DNA of 20,601 nucleotides. Origin: Betaproteobacteria bacterium (GTDB lineage Bacteria; Pseudomonadota; Gammaproteobacteria; Burkholderiales; SG8-41). This document shows positions 1 through 7,480 of the stretch, piece after piece. The stretch lies in NCBI GenBank assembly GCA_023266245.1, contig JAHFRO010000019.1, positions 29,572 through 50,172 of the forward strand, in the 5' to 3' direction. The notes beneath the pieces are model-generated. The model had not been told where the DNA came from, made no database searches, and was given only the letters and a program-made list of their open reading frames with translations. Positions within the stretch are counted from its first letter, which is position 1. Each line of letters begins with the position of its first letter. The position numbers and the translations under genes were made by a program.

Positions 1-334
1 GGGCGCGACGACGCATAGACTCTATGCTAGGAGCGATCCGACAACGAAATGCGTCCAAATCGCCCCCCGTCCCTCCGGGTTGTGGCCAGAACGCGCGCTT
101 GCGTTGTCGCGTGGCTTGCCAGTGCGCTCCGGCCTCGGTCTCGCGCAGCGTGGTGCGGGACGGAGCGCGAAAGGCTGCGGGTAATGGCGTCTGACGGAGC
201 GCCCCGCGGCTGCTCCCGCAAACGGGCCTGTGGCTAACGAGTCGCAGCCGCCCGCGTATTGGCTGCGCCTCGCTCCTAGCATTCATCACGTTCTGGACAC
301 AACGCATCACGCGGAGAACCCTGAGATAGGTTCC
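1..334. other. Gene-free left end with inverted repeat
   Basis: I see no convincing gene here. Open frames exist on both strands but have low-complexity Arg/Ala/Pro-rich translations, as expected from GC-rich non-coding DNA. The one clear structure is a perfect 13-bp inverted repeat (24-36 and 270-282). It is the downstream side of lolA; in many proteobacteria rarA follows lolA, but no rarA-like sequence appears here. Small hairpins near 315-345 are too weak to call a terminator. Confidence 0.6.
24..282. repeat. 13-bp perfect inverted repeat enclosing 233 bp
   Basis: ATGCTAGGAGCGA at 24-36 is matched exactly by its reverse complement at 270-282. The match does not extend outward, and inward only sporadically. 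The enclosed sequence has no recognisable gene. This could be a miniature non-autonomous element (MITE-like) or a chance or structural repeat. No target-site duplication is obvious next to the arms, so the mobile-element reading is only a possibility. Confidence 0.5.
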
Positions 335-940
335 CTATTCACTGATGACATCCGCCCCTTTCGGCGGAGTAAAGCGGAACGCCTCGGGCGACACCTTGGT
401 ATTGCGCTCGAGGGTCGAGAATTTGATCACCGTGATCTGCCCGAACTGGTCGCGCAGCTCCATCGCTTCGAGACCCGACTTGCTGAAGCCGAGCCTGATC
501 TTCTCGAACGCCGTGTCCTGGGTCTTCGGCACCGCTTCCAGCCAGTCGAGCCCTTCCTGATTGCCGAGGCTGATCAGCGTGTAGCTCTTTTCAATTTCGT
601 TGCTGCCCGCGAGCAGGGCTGCCGGGCTCGCACCCAGGGCGCGGTCGAGCCGTCGCACCGTGACTTGATTGAGATCCTTGTCGTAAATCCACAGCTTCGA
701 TCCGTCGCCGACGATCACCTGTTCATACGGCTTGTCGTACTCCCAGCGGAACTTCCCGGGACGCGAGAACTGCATGGTGCCGGTCGCCTGCTGCAGCATC
801 TTGAGATTCTTGTCGAGGACCATCTGCGCGAAGCGCGCTCGCGCCGTGGTGGTCTGCTGCAGGAATGCCTTGAGCTCGTCTAGGGTCGAGGCGCTGACTG
901 CGCCCGGCGCCAACAGCATCAGCAGTATCAGTCGTTTCAT
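335..940 (-). CDS. lolA: LolA, outer-membrane lipoprotein carrier protein
   Basis: LolA is the periplasmic chaperone that takes lipoproteins released by LolCDE and hands them to LolB at the outer membrane. The 201-residue product has a Sec signal peptide (about 1-18, cut after VSA or SAS). It then has the LolA signature SRPGKFRWEYDKPYEQ (about 59-74), the strand IYDKDLNQVTV (85-95) and the C-terminal FTPPKGADVI. Length is typical of the family. The ATG at 938-940 shares its A with the stop of the upstream DUF4124 gene (TGATG, one-base overlap), and the upstream sequence has only a weak AAGAAA. The gene is therefore probably translated by coupling. A longer in-frame extension exists upstream, but it overlaps the neighbouring gene and would bury the signal peptide, so it was not used. 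The order ftsK then lolA is common in Proteobacteria. Confidence 0.95.
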   Translation of the reverse strand: MKRLILLMLLAPGAVSASTLDELKAFLQQTTTARARFAQMVLDKNLKMLQQATGTMQFSRPGKFRWEYDKPYEQVIVGDGSKLWIYDKDLNQVTVRRLDRALGASPAALLAGSNEIEKSYTLISLGNQEGLDWLEAVPKTQDTAFEKIRLGFSKSGLEAMELRDQFGQITVIKFSTLERNTKVSPEAFRFTPPKGADVISE

Positions 941-1437
941 CAGAATTTCTTGATGCGATCGACGTCGGCAATCCGCCCGCCACGCAGCGTCACCACCGTG
1001 GTAAAGGGGTTGGCCACGGTGGGAAAGTAATAAAAAGTTCTGACGATGTCGTGCCGCAAGTTCTCGACGCTTTCGTGGTCCGGCCTGCCGGCGCGCAACA
1101 GCAGCTCGCCTTCGGTCATCCCGCGCTGGAGCCGGATAAAAGTGTCGAAGTCCATGCCGCGCACGGGCGCAGCGGCTGGCGACGGCGCAGGCACCGGAAC
1201 GGACTGGACCTGCTGCTCTTCCGCTCGGCGGCGCTTCTCGGTTTCGAGCTTCTGATTGAAATACCCCCCGGTTTCCACCACCCCGCTTGGCTGGGTGTCC
1301 ACGGGCTTGGCCGGTCGATCGGCAGGCGGTTTCTCGCCGTAGTTGATGACTCCATTTTCGTCCACCCACTTATAGGTTTCAGCCGCGGCGGAAACGCCGG
1401 CTGCAAGGGCAATCAGCAGGCCGATCAACGATCTCAT
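940..1437 (-). CDS. Periplasmic DUF4124 protein with BamE-like C-terminal domain
   Basis: This 165-residue protein has a clear Sec signal peptide (about 1-19, ending VSAAA) with no lipobox cysteine, so it is expected to be soluble in the periplasm. Residues 20-38 (ETYKWVDENGVINYGEKPP) are a DUF4124 signature. A charged stretch, about 62-78 and rich in Glu/Arg/Gln, and a Pro/Ala linker (80-92) follow. Residues 95-165 resemble the SmpA/OmlA/BamE fold, with the turn GMTEGELLLRAGRPD and a FYYFP/VTLRGGRI strand pattern. The fold assignment is by eye. The start is the ATG at 1435-1437, preceded by GGAAG about 8 bases upstream; the open frame runs 15 codons further up but that start would precede the signal peptide. 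It lies 63 bp after ftsK and overlaps lolA by one base, so it is probably co-transcribed. Function is unknown; an envelope role with LolA is inference. Confidence 0.85.
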   Translation of the reverse strand: MRSLIGLLIALAAGVSAAAETYKWVDENGVINYGEKPPADRPAKPVDTQPSGVVETGGYFNQKLETEKRRRAEEQQVQSVPVPAPSPAAAPVRGMDFDTFIRLQRGMTEGELLLRAGRPDHESVENLRHDIVRTFYYFPTVANPFTTVVTLRGGRIADVDRIKKF

Positions 1438-1500
1438 AGGCTGTCTTCCGACGAGGGGATGATACGTTGCCACGTGAGACAACGGTAGCCGCCGGAAATT

Positions 1501-3801
1501 CTAACGTTCCTCGGAAGCCGAAGCGGGCACCAGCACGTCGCGGTTGCCGTTCGACTGCATCGCCGACACCAGCCCCGCCCGCTCCATCTGTTCGATCAGC
1601 CGGGCGGCCCGGTTGTAGCCGATACGAAGATGCCGTTGCACCAGTGAGATCGAGGCGCGCCGGGTCTTGAGCACGATCGCCACCGCCTGATCATAAAGCG
1701 GGTCAGATTCGGCGTCCGGCCCTTCAAGCGCCCTCTCGCCTTCGGCCTCGGGTTCGGGTCCCTCCAGCACGCTGTCCACATATTGCGGCCGCGCCAGTTT
1801 CTTGAGGTATTCCACCACCTTGTGCACCTCGTGGTCGGCGACGAAGGCGCCGTGCACACGCTGCGGAAAACCGCCGCCGGGCGGCAGAAACAGCATGTCA
1901 CCCTGGCCGAGCAGCGCCTCCGCCCCCATCTGGTCGAGTATGGTGCGGGAATCCACGCGGGCTGAAACTTGAAACGCAATGCGTGACGGGATGTTGGCCT
2001 TGATCAGCCCTGTTATCACGTCCACCGACGGACGTTGTGTAGCGAGCACCAGGTGGATTCCCGCTGCCCGCGCCTTTTGCGCCAGCCGCGCAATCAGTTC
2101 CTCCAGCCTCTTGCCGACCACCATCATCAGGTCGGCAAGCTCGTCGATGACCACGACTATCAGCGCCATCTCGTGTAACGGTTCCGGGTTCCCGGGGATC
2201 GAGGCGAGCGGGTTCGGGATCGGAGTTTTCGCTTTCGCCGCCTCGCGCACCTTCTGGTTGAAGCCCGCCATGTTGCGCACGCTGAGCGCGTTCATCAGCT
2301 TGTAGCGCCGGTCCATTTCGGCCGCGCACCAACTAAGTGCATTCGCCGCCTGGCGCATGTCGGTTACCACCGGAGCCAGCAGGTGCGGAATGCCCTCGTA
2401 GATAGAAAGCTCGAGCATCTTCGGGTCAATCAGAATCAGTCGGACCTGCGATGGCGGAGACTTGTAAACCAGGCTGAGCAGCATGGCGTTGATCGTCACC
2501 GACTTGCCGGAGCCGGTGGTGCCCGCAATCAGCAGGTGCGGCATGCGCTGAAGGTCGGCAACTACCGGATTGCCTGCGATGTCCTTGCCAAGAGCCAAGG
2601 TGAGCGGCGAGGAGAGGTCGGCGTACACCTGAGAACTCAGAATCTCCGTCAGCCGCACGATCTGGCGTGTGGGATTGGGGACCTCGAGACCCATCAGGCT
2701 CTTTCCCGGTATCGTCTCCACCACGCGGATGCTCACCACCGACAGCGCCCGCGCAAGGTCCCTTACCAGATTGATGATCTGGCTACCCTTGACGCCCACC
2801 GCCGGCTCGATTTCGTAACGCGTTATGACCGGCCCCGGATACGCGGCAACAACCTTTACTTCCACCCCGAAGTCGAGCAGCTTCTTCTCGATCAGGCGCG
2901 AGGTGAATTCGAGCGTTTCCGTGCTCAACACCTCGAGATTCTTTTCCGAATCGTCGAGCAGCTTGAGCGGCGGCAGCAACGAGTCGGGGAGATTTTCGAA
3001 CAACGGCACCTGTTTTTCGCGTTCGACGCGCGCCGACTTGGGGATCTCGGCTGCAGGCGGTTCGATGCGGATCGGCTCGTGGATTTCCTGCCGTTTCTTG
3101 CCTTCCTCGACGACTTCCTCGCGCTGGATTACCGCCTGCTCGCCAGCGCGCCGGTCTTCCCGTTCCTGCAGCTTCCGCATCAGGAATAAATAGGCAACCT
3201 CGGCCCATCCACCCAAGCGCTCGATCACCGTTAACCACGACACGCCGGCAAACAAGCTCAGGCCGGCCGCAAACAACATCAGCAGGATGAGAGTGCCGCC
3301 GGTGAAGCCGAGCGCCTGCGCCAGGCTGTCTCCGATCACCGCGCCCAGTATGCCGCCGGGCGCATGCGGCAAGGCCGCTTTCAGGCCGTGCAGGCGGAGC
3401 GCCTCGAGGCCGCAGCTTGCGACGATCACGATAGCGAAACCGACCGCGCCGACAGTGTATGACCTGCGGTCGGTCCGCGGCGCATTTTCGATGCGGCGGA
3501 ACCCCCGCCAAACCAGGGCCGCGCAGAACACCACCCACCAGTAAGCCGACAGCCCGAACCCGTACAGCATCACATCAGCGACCCACGCCCCCACCCTGCC
3601 GCCTGCGTTGTGTACGGTGAGAACGCTGACGCTGTGGGACCAGCCTGGATCCGCCTTGTGGTAGGTGTAGAGGACCAGCGCGAGATAAAGCGCGAAACCG
3701 AGGAGAGCAAACCACCAAAACTCGCGCAACAGCGCGGCAATTTGGGGAGGCAGCGGGTTTTTTGCTGCCCGTGTGCTCGAGGTTTTCTCGCCCAATTGCA
3801 T
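1501..3801 (-). CDS. ftsK: FtsK/SpoIIIE DNA translocase
   Basis: FtsK is a septum-anchored hexameric DNA pump that clears chromosome termini and activates XerCD at dif. Numbering here is from an alternative GTG at 3813 (770 aa). Residues about 32-210 hold four or five hydrophobic segments (4TM domain). Residues 215-275 are a short charged linker, much shorter than in E. coli. The motor follows: alpha/beta region 300-680, Walker A GTTGSGKS (431-438) and Walker B VVVIDELADL (about 553-562). The C-terminal winged-helix gamma domain spans about 705-765 and contains RRASISLVQRHLRIGYNRAA. The ATG at 3799-3801 is preferred because a good -10 (TATAAT) at 3825-3830 would put transcription start near 3818, leaving almost no leader for the GTG. 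It heads the unit ftsK, DUF4124 gene, lolA. Confidence 0.95.
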   Translation of the reverse strand: MQLGEKTSSTRAAKNPLPPQIAALLREFWWFALLGFALYLALVLYTYHKADPGWSHSVSVLTVHNAGGRVGAWVADVMLYGFGLSAYWWVVFCAALVWRGFRRIENAPRTDRRSYTVGAVGFAIVIVASCGLEALRLHGLKAALPHAPGGILGAVIGDSLAQALGFTGGTLILLMLFAAGLSLFAGVSWLTVIERLGGWAEVAYLFLMRKLQEREDRRAGEQAVIQREEVVEEGKKRQEIHEPIRIEPPAAEIPKSARVEREKQVPLFENLPDSLLPPLKLLDDSEKNLEVLSTETLEFTSRLIEKKLLDFGVEVKVVAAYPGPVITRYEIEPAVGVKGSQIINLVRDLARALSVVSIRVVETIPGKSLMGLEVPNPTRQIVRLTEILSSQVYADLSSPLTLALGKDIAGNPVVADLQRMPHLLIAGTTGSGKSVTINAMLLSLVYKSPPSQVRLILIDPKMLELSIYEGIPHLLAPVVTDMRQAANALSWCAAEMDRRYKLMNALSVRNMAGFNQKVREAAKAKTPIPNPLASIPGNPEPLHEMALIVVVIDELADLMMVVGKRLEELIARLAQKARAAGIHLVLATQRPSVDVITGLIKANIPSRIAFQVSARVDSRTILDQMGAEALLGQGDMLFLPPGGGFPQRVHGAFVADHEVHKVVEYLKKLARPQYVDSVLEGPEPEAEGERALEGPDAESDPLYDQAVAIVLKTRRASISLVQRHLRIGYNRAARLIEQMERAGLVSAMQSNGNRDVLVPASASEER

Positions 3802-3824
3802 TAACTTGCTCACTTAACTTTTTG

Positions 3825-3830
3825 ATTATA
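3825..3830 (-). promoter_or_regulatory. Probable -10 box of ftsK promoter
   Basis: On the minus strand this reads TATAAT, a perfect sigma-70 -10 box, inside an AT-rich patch (about 3801-3835) that stands out from the GC-rich surroundings. No good -35 is present at the right spacing (CTTCCC at best). Transcription would begin near 3818, just before the ftsK start. Confidence 0.45.
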
Positions 3831-3960
3831 CATCGAAAGCGTTTGACGGGAAGGCGTCGCCAAATTGCCCAAGAGAACAAGGCGGTTGGCGCTACGGCAC
3901 GGCGACTAAGTCGCTGCGAAGAATAGTGCAGTATGCCTGCGGATTAAATCCCGGCCGCAG

Positions 3961-3992
3961 AAAAAACAAACCCCGCGCTCGGCGGGGTTTGT
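3961..3992 (-). terminator. Rho-independent terminator of the FecR-domain gene
   Basis: A perfect 11-bp stem (3966-3976 ACAAACCCCGC with 3982-3992) has a 5-base loop and is flanked on the left by a run of A residues (3961-3966). Read on the minus strand this is a GC-rich hairpin followed by a U tract. It begins 23 bases after the FecR-domain stop codon. It is the clearest intrinsic terminator in the window and also insulates ftsK from read-through. Confidence 0.9.
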
Positions 3993-4015
3993 CGTTGAAG
4001 CGGTTGCGGTTCTGA

Positions 4016-4729
4016 TTACCGCACGACGCACTCCTGGCCCGGTCCACCACGACCGCCCCCGGCCACGCCGAGCACGAACGGTAAATCCCCCAAGTCAACC
4101 GGAAGCTTGATTCGCTCTGGCTGTTTTCTGCGATCCGTAGATAGGCAGGTTTCGCCTTCGCCGGCTATGCAGGTCCCCGCTTCGTTCTCCATGATGTAGC
4201 TGCCGGTAAAGGTGTGATGCATGTCCCCGGGCGGAAGCTTGTCGGCGTCCGGCTTCACCCCTTCGCAGCCGAACCCGCACGCGAACGACTCACCGGAGGA
4301 GCCGCGGATACCGATCGTCGCCGTGTTGGTCCCGATCTTGTAGGCATCCTGATTGCCGCGCTTGCCGACCAGCCCCGTCACCGTGCGCAGCCCGCCCTTG
4401 ATCAGGCGCAGGAACGAATTGTCTTCCTGCGGCCGGTCCTGAACGAAATTGTATTGCTCGACCTTGAGCTGCGTGTTCGGCCGCATAGTCATCGAGCTGC
4501 CGTCGGTGAAATTGATCTGCGCGTAGCTGTCGCGCTGAGTCGTCAGCACGTCACCGGGGTTGACCTCGGACTTCTGCGACAGGATGCGCACGCTGCCGTC
4601 CGCTCGCTGTACTGAGAGCGTGCCGCTCAAGTGCGTCACCGTCCCTGCTCCGGCCGCCAGCGCCGCTGCGCTGAACAGCGCGAACATGAGAAAACCCGCC
4701 TGCCCCAGACCCCATTTAAGAGTATTCAT
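4016..4729 (-). CDS. Secreted FecR-domain protein with cysteine-bearing C-terminus
   Basis: The 237-residue protein starts with a Sec signal peptide (about 1-26, ending AAALAA). A FecR-type beta domain follows (about 50-145), with the core pattern NPGDVLTTQRDSYAQINFTD then TMRPNTQLKVEQY and GTNTATIGIRG. This family is best known from FecR anti-sigma regulators, but there is no N-terminal cytoplasmic domain, no transmembrane helix apart from the signal and no neighbouring sigma factor. It therefore belongs to the exported stand-alone type, whose function is poorly defined. Downstream of the domain are Cys151, Cys155, Cys187, Cys195 and Cys234, which could form disulfides, and a Gly-rich tail. 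The start at 4727-4729 is supported by GGAGGGG about 10 bases upstream. The gene appears monocistronic, with an extended -10 upstream and a strong terminator downstream. Confidence 0.85.
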   Translation of the reverse strand: MNTLKWGLGQAGFLMFALFSAAALAAGAGTVTHLSGTLSVQRADGSVRILSQKSEVNPGDVLTTQRDSYAQINFTDGSSMTMRPNTQLKVEQYNFVQDRPQEDNSFLRLIKGGLRTVTGLVGKRGNQDAYKIGTNTATIGIRGSSGESFACGFGCEGVKPDADKLPPGDMHHTFTGSYIMENEAGTCIAGEGETCLSTDRRKQPERIKLPVDLGDLPFVLGVAGGGRGGPGQECVVR

Positions 4730-4795
4730 GATCCACCCCTCCGCTCAGTGACGCGAACCGCCGTCTGTCCTGAAAAAACCCTTCTTTCAGCAAAA

Positions 4796-4804
4796 TTTAT
4801 ACCA
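4796..4804 (-). promoter_or_regulatory. Extended -10 promoter of the FecR-domain gene
   Basis: On the minus strand this reads TGGTATAAA, matching an extended -10 (TGnTATAAT) with one mismatch. No convincing -35 is visible, which fits an extended -10 promoter. Transcription would start near 4789 and give a leader of about 60 bases. The leader holds an imperfect inverted repeat at 4770-4790. Confidence 0.45.
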
Positions 4805-4950
4805 CAAGTGGACCGTCAGAACAGTGAATTAATGCTCAGCCCTGCCGACCAGAGACAGTAGCAAAGTCTTGGAAAGTCAATGGATTGGAACCGAGGCCGA
4901 CACTTCACCGGCGTATTGGGGTGTCCGGGTAACCTCATAGGTACCGCGGT

Positions 4951-5667
4951 TCAGGCGCGGTGGCCGCGATCAGGGTGGTGGCGAGTGGATGCACGCCGCT
5001 GCATAGATTGCTTGTCGAGCACGTAGATGCGGCGCTTTTCGGCGCGTATCAACCCCTTGCCCTGGAGGTCCTTGACTACGCGGCTGACCATCTCGCGGGA
5101 CGCGCCTATCATGCGCGCGATCTCCTGCTTGGCCGGAGCGTGCTGGACGACCCATTGGCCATCCACGTTTTCCGCCATGTCGAGCAGCAACCGCGCCACC
5201 CGGCCGTAGACGTCGATCAGCGCCAGGCTTTCGATCTTGCGGTCGGCATCGCGCAGCCGCTTGACCAGGTTGCGGATGATCAGCATCGCCAGCTCGAAAT
5301 TGTCCTTCAGTATGTTGGTGAAGCCAGCTTTGGACAGGCGCAGCATCTCGCACGGCTCGAGGGTTTCCACGCTCGCCGAACGAGGCTGATCGTCGAGCAG
5401 CCCCATCTCCCCGAAAAAATCGTGCGACCCCACGATGGAGAGGATCACCTCGTGCCCTTCCTCGTCGGGGATCAGCACCTTCACCCGGCCGGACAAGACG
5501 AGGTAGAGCGCGTCGGTCTCTTCGCCTGCGCGCAGAATGAAGGCATTGCGGGGATAGCTGCGATGCTGCACGCAGCCCAGGAGCTGGCTGAGCTGCTGGT
5601 CGGAAAACGAGGAGAACAGCGGGACGCCTTTAAGGATCTGCGGATTCACCGAGAACTGAGCTGACAT
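4951..5667 (-). CDS. Crp/Fnr-family transcription regulator (Crp-like)
   Basis: A 238-residue protein with an N-terminal cyclic-nucleotide-binding beta barrel (about 15-130), a C-helix dimerisation segment (about 124-155) and a winged HTH (about 168-220). The phosphate-binding cassette is retained: FGEMGLLDD (85-93) followed by RSAS (96-99). The recognition helix ASREMVSRV keeps the Arg-Glu-x3-Arg pattern (R191, E192, R196) that reads TGTGA half-sites in E. coli CRP. No N-terminal cysteine cluster is present, so it is not an FNR oxygen sensor. At the positions of E. coli CRP Thr127 and Ser128 this protein appears to have Ala-Asp, so cAMP as ligand is not certain. ATG at 5667 is preferred over an in-frame GTG five codons earlier because GGGG-rich sequence precedes it. 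It is divergent from trxB. A basic tail, RHHPDRGHRA, ends the protein. Confidence 0.9.
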   Translation of the reverse strand: MSAQFSVNPQILKGVPLFSSFSDQQLSQLLGCVQHRSYPRNAFILRAGEETDALYLVLSGRVKVLIPDEEGHEVILSIVGSHDFFGEMGLLDDQPRSASVETLEPCEMLRLSKAGFTNILKDNFELAMLIIRNLVKRLRDADRKIESLALIDVYGRVARLLLDMAENVDGQWVVQHAPAKQEIARMIGASREMVSRVVKDLQGKGLIRAEKRRIYVLDKQSMQRRASTRHHPDRGHRA

Positions 5668-5732
5668 GTTCCCCAACCCCACACTCTTGTTCTACATCAC
5701 GGCACCGGCCGGCGCCGCGCACAAGCAAGCCT

Positions 5733-5738
5733 ATATAG
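5733..5738 (-). promoter_or_regulatory. Possible -10 of the Crp-family gene
   Basis: TATATA on the minus strand lies about 65 bases upstream of the proposed start, in an otherwise GC-rich divergent intergenic region. A poor -35-like GTGACG lies 19 bases further upstream (5758-5763). This is a candidate only. Confidence 0.3.
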
Positions 5739-5854
5739 TGCCAGATGAAACGTCTGCCGTCACGCCGGCTAGCGGCAGCGCTGTGGCTCGACACTGGCGC
5801 ACACGCGCTGCTACAGTCTTGGTTTTTCGCAAATAACCCCCATCTACTCTTCTC

Positions 5855-6817
5855 ATGAGCAACCCTCCCAAACACTGCCGCCTCCTCATCCTCGGATCCG
5901 GTCCCGCTGGTTACACCGCGGCGGTCTATGCCGCCCGCGCCAACCTGAAACCGGTGTTGATCACCGGTATCGCTCAAGGCGGCCAGCTGATGACCACCAC
6001 TGATGTTGACAACTGGCCCGCTGACGCGGCGGGCGTGCAGGGTCCGGAGCTGATGGAACGCTTCCTCAAGCATGCCGAGCGGTTCGGAACGGAAGTGATT
6101 TTCGATAACATCCACACCGCCCGGCTCAAGGAGACGCCGATCGCGCTGGTCGGCGACCAGGGAACCTACACCTGCGATGCCTTGATCATTGCCGCCGGAG
6201 CATCGGCGCTGTACCTCGGATTGCCTTCGGAACAGAGCTACATGGGCCGCGGGGTCTCGGGATGCGCAACCTGCGACGGGTTTTTCTACAAAGGCCAGGA
6301 AGTCGCCGTGGTCGGCGGCGGCAACACCGCGGTCGAGGAAGCGATCTATCTGTCCAACATCGCGAGCCACGTCACGGTGGTTCACCGCCGCGATAAGTTT
6401 CGTGCCGAAGCGATCCTGGTGGACAAACTCAAGGAGAAAGTAGCGGCGGGCAAGGTCGCTGTCCAGTGGGACCACGTGCTCGATGAGGTGCTGGGCGACA
6501 ACACCGGCGTCACCGGCATGCGCGTGAAGAACGTGAAGACCAACGCGCTCGCGGAGAAGAAACTGCAAGGCATCTTCATCGCCATCGGACACCGTCCCAA
6601 CACCGAGATTTTCGCGGGACAAGTTGAAATGGTGAATGGCTACATCATCACCAAGGGCGGGCTCAACGGCGACGCCACCGCAACCAGCGTACCCGGCGTA
6701 TTTGCGGCGGGCGACGTGCAGGACCACGTCTATCGTCAGGCGGTCACCAGCGCCGGCAGCGGCTGCATGGCTGCGCTCGATGCGCAAAAATATCTGGAAA
6801 GCCGCGGCTTGATCTGA
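5855..6817 (+). CDS. trxB: Thioredoxin-disulfide reductase
   Basis: TrxB passes electrons from NADPH through FAD and a redox-active disulfide to thioredoxin in the cytoplasm. The 320-residue product has the family's usual length. It shows the FAD-binding GSGPAG (14-19), the redox pair C137-A-T-C140, the NADPH-binding GGGNTA (about 154-159) with HRRDKFRA (177-184), and the C-terminal FAD motif GDVQD (286-290) followed by QAVTSAGSGCMAAL. The ATG at 5855 gives the expected N-terminus, but no Shine-Dalgarno is visible in front of it (the upstream bases are CTACTCTTCTC). Transcription divergent from the Crp-family gene leaves 187 bp between the two starts. The smr gene follows 56 bp downstream in the same direction. 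Confidence 0.97.
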   Translation: MSNPPKHCRLLILGSGPAGYTAAVYAARANLKPVLITGIAQGGQLMTTTDVDNWPADAAGVQGPELMERFLKHAERFGTEVIFDNIHTARLKETPIALVGDQGTYTCDALIIAAGASALYLGLPSEQSYMGRGVSGCATCDGFFYKGQEVAVVGGGNTAVEEAIYLSNIASHVTVVHRRDKFRAEAILVDKLKEKVAAGKVAVQWDHVLDEVLGDNTGVTGMRVKNVKTNALAEKKLQGIFIAIGHRPNTEIFAGQVEMVNGYIITKGGLNGDATATSVPGVFAAGDVQDHVYRQAVTSAGSGCMAALDAQKYLESRGLI

Positions 6818-6873
6818 ACGCCGGCACATCCACATAATGGTCCCGGACGCCCTCGCCGCCGCCGCACCCTGCC

Positions 6874-7449
6874 ATGAACAAGCGCACGCAGAAACCCGCC
6901 GCCAAAGCGCACGAAGCGGAATTGTTCCGCGCCTCCGTATCGGACGTGACGCCGTTGCGGCATTCGGGCAAGGCCATGCTCGAGCGGCCGCGCCCGCGTC
7001 CCGTCCCGGTGCAACGGCTGCGCGACGAACGCGCCGCCCTGCGCGAAAGTCTCAGCGATCACGTGGCCTGGGAAATCGGCCAGGAAACGGGCGAGGAGCT
7101 GTCCTTCGTGCGCAACGGTATCAGCGCGCAGACGCTGCGCAAACTGCGCCGCGGCCACTGGGTAATCCAGGACGAGCTTGACTTGCACGGGCTGACGACC
7201 TTCGAAGCGCGACAGCTGCTGGTGGAATTCCTCAACCACTGCGCGCGCCGCGCGCTGCGTTGCGTACGCATCATCCACGGCAAAGGGCTGCGCTCTAAGA
7301 ACCGTGAGCCAGTGCTCAAACAGAAAGTGGCGAACTGGCTGATGCAGCGCGAGGAGATTCTGGCGTTCTGCCAGGCGCGGCGCGCCGACGGCGGCAGCGG
7401 CGCGGTGGTGGTACTGCTTAAGGGCGGAAGGATGAGGGCGGAGGGCTGA
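6874..7449 (+). CDS. smrB: Smr-domain endonuclease, SmrB-like
   Basis: The 191-residue protein matches the layout of E. coli SmrB (YfcN), which cleaves mRNA between collided ribosomes to start ribosome rescue. It has an N-terminal basic segment with ERPRPRPVPVQR (37-48), then a helical region, then LRRGHW (91-96). The Smr domain proper spans about 100-185. Its signature motifs are LDLHGLT (102-108), with D103 and H105 as the likely catalytic DxH residues, and IIHGKGLRS (133-141). GGSGAVVVLL (173-182) forms the last strand. The C-terminal residues GGRMRAEG are encoded by the purine-rich strand that is partly complementary to the heptad repeat just downstream, and may be a recent extension. It lies downstream of trxB and converges with glnB. 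No strong ribosome-binding site is seen upstream of 6874 (the nearest bases are CACCCTGCC). The symbol is by similarity of layout and motifs. Confidence 0.85.
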   Translation: MNKRTQKPAAKAHEAELFRASVSDVTPLRHSGKAMLERPRPRPVPVQRLRDERAALRESLSDHVAWEIGQETGEELSFVRNGISAQTLRKLRRGHWVIQDELDLHGLTTFEARQLLVEFLNHCARRALRCVRIIHGKGLRSKNREPVLKQKVANWLMQREEILAFCQARRADGGSGAVVVLLKGGRMRAEG

Positions 7450-7480
7450 GGGAAAAGCGGGTCGATGTCTTAGGTCTTCA

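Noticed and set aside
4943..4961. Hairpin ACCGCG / CGCGGT at the end of the Crp-family gene as a terminator
   Set aside because: It has only a 6-bp stem, overlaps the stop codon and has no U tract.
4016..5667. FecR-domain gene as part of an iron-responsive sigma/anti-sigma/TonB system
   Set aside because: No ECF sigma factor or TonB receptor is adjacent, and the protein lacks the transmembrane anti-sigma layout.
5630..6835. 401-codon minus-strand open frame opposite trxB
   Set aside because: It covers the trxB FAD, CATC and NADPH motifs on the other strand and has no recognisable domain.
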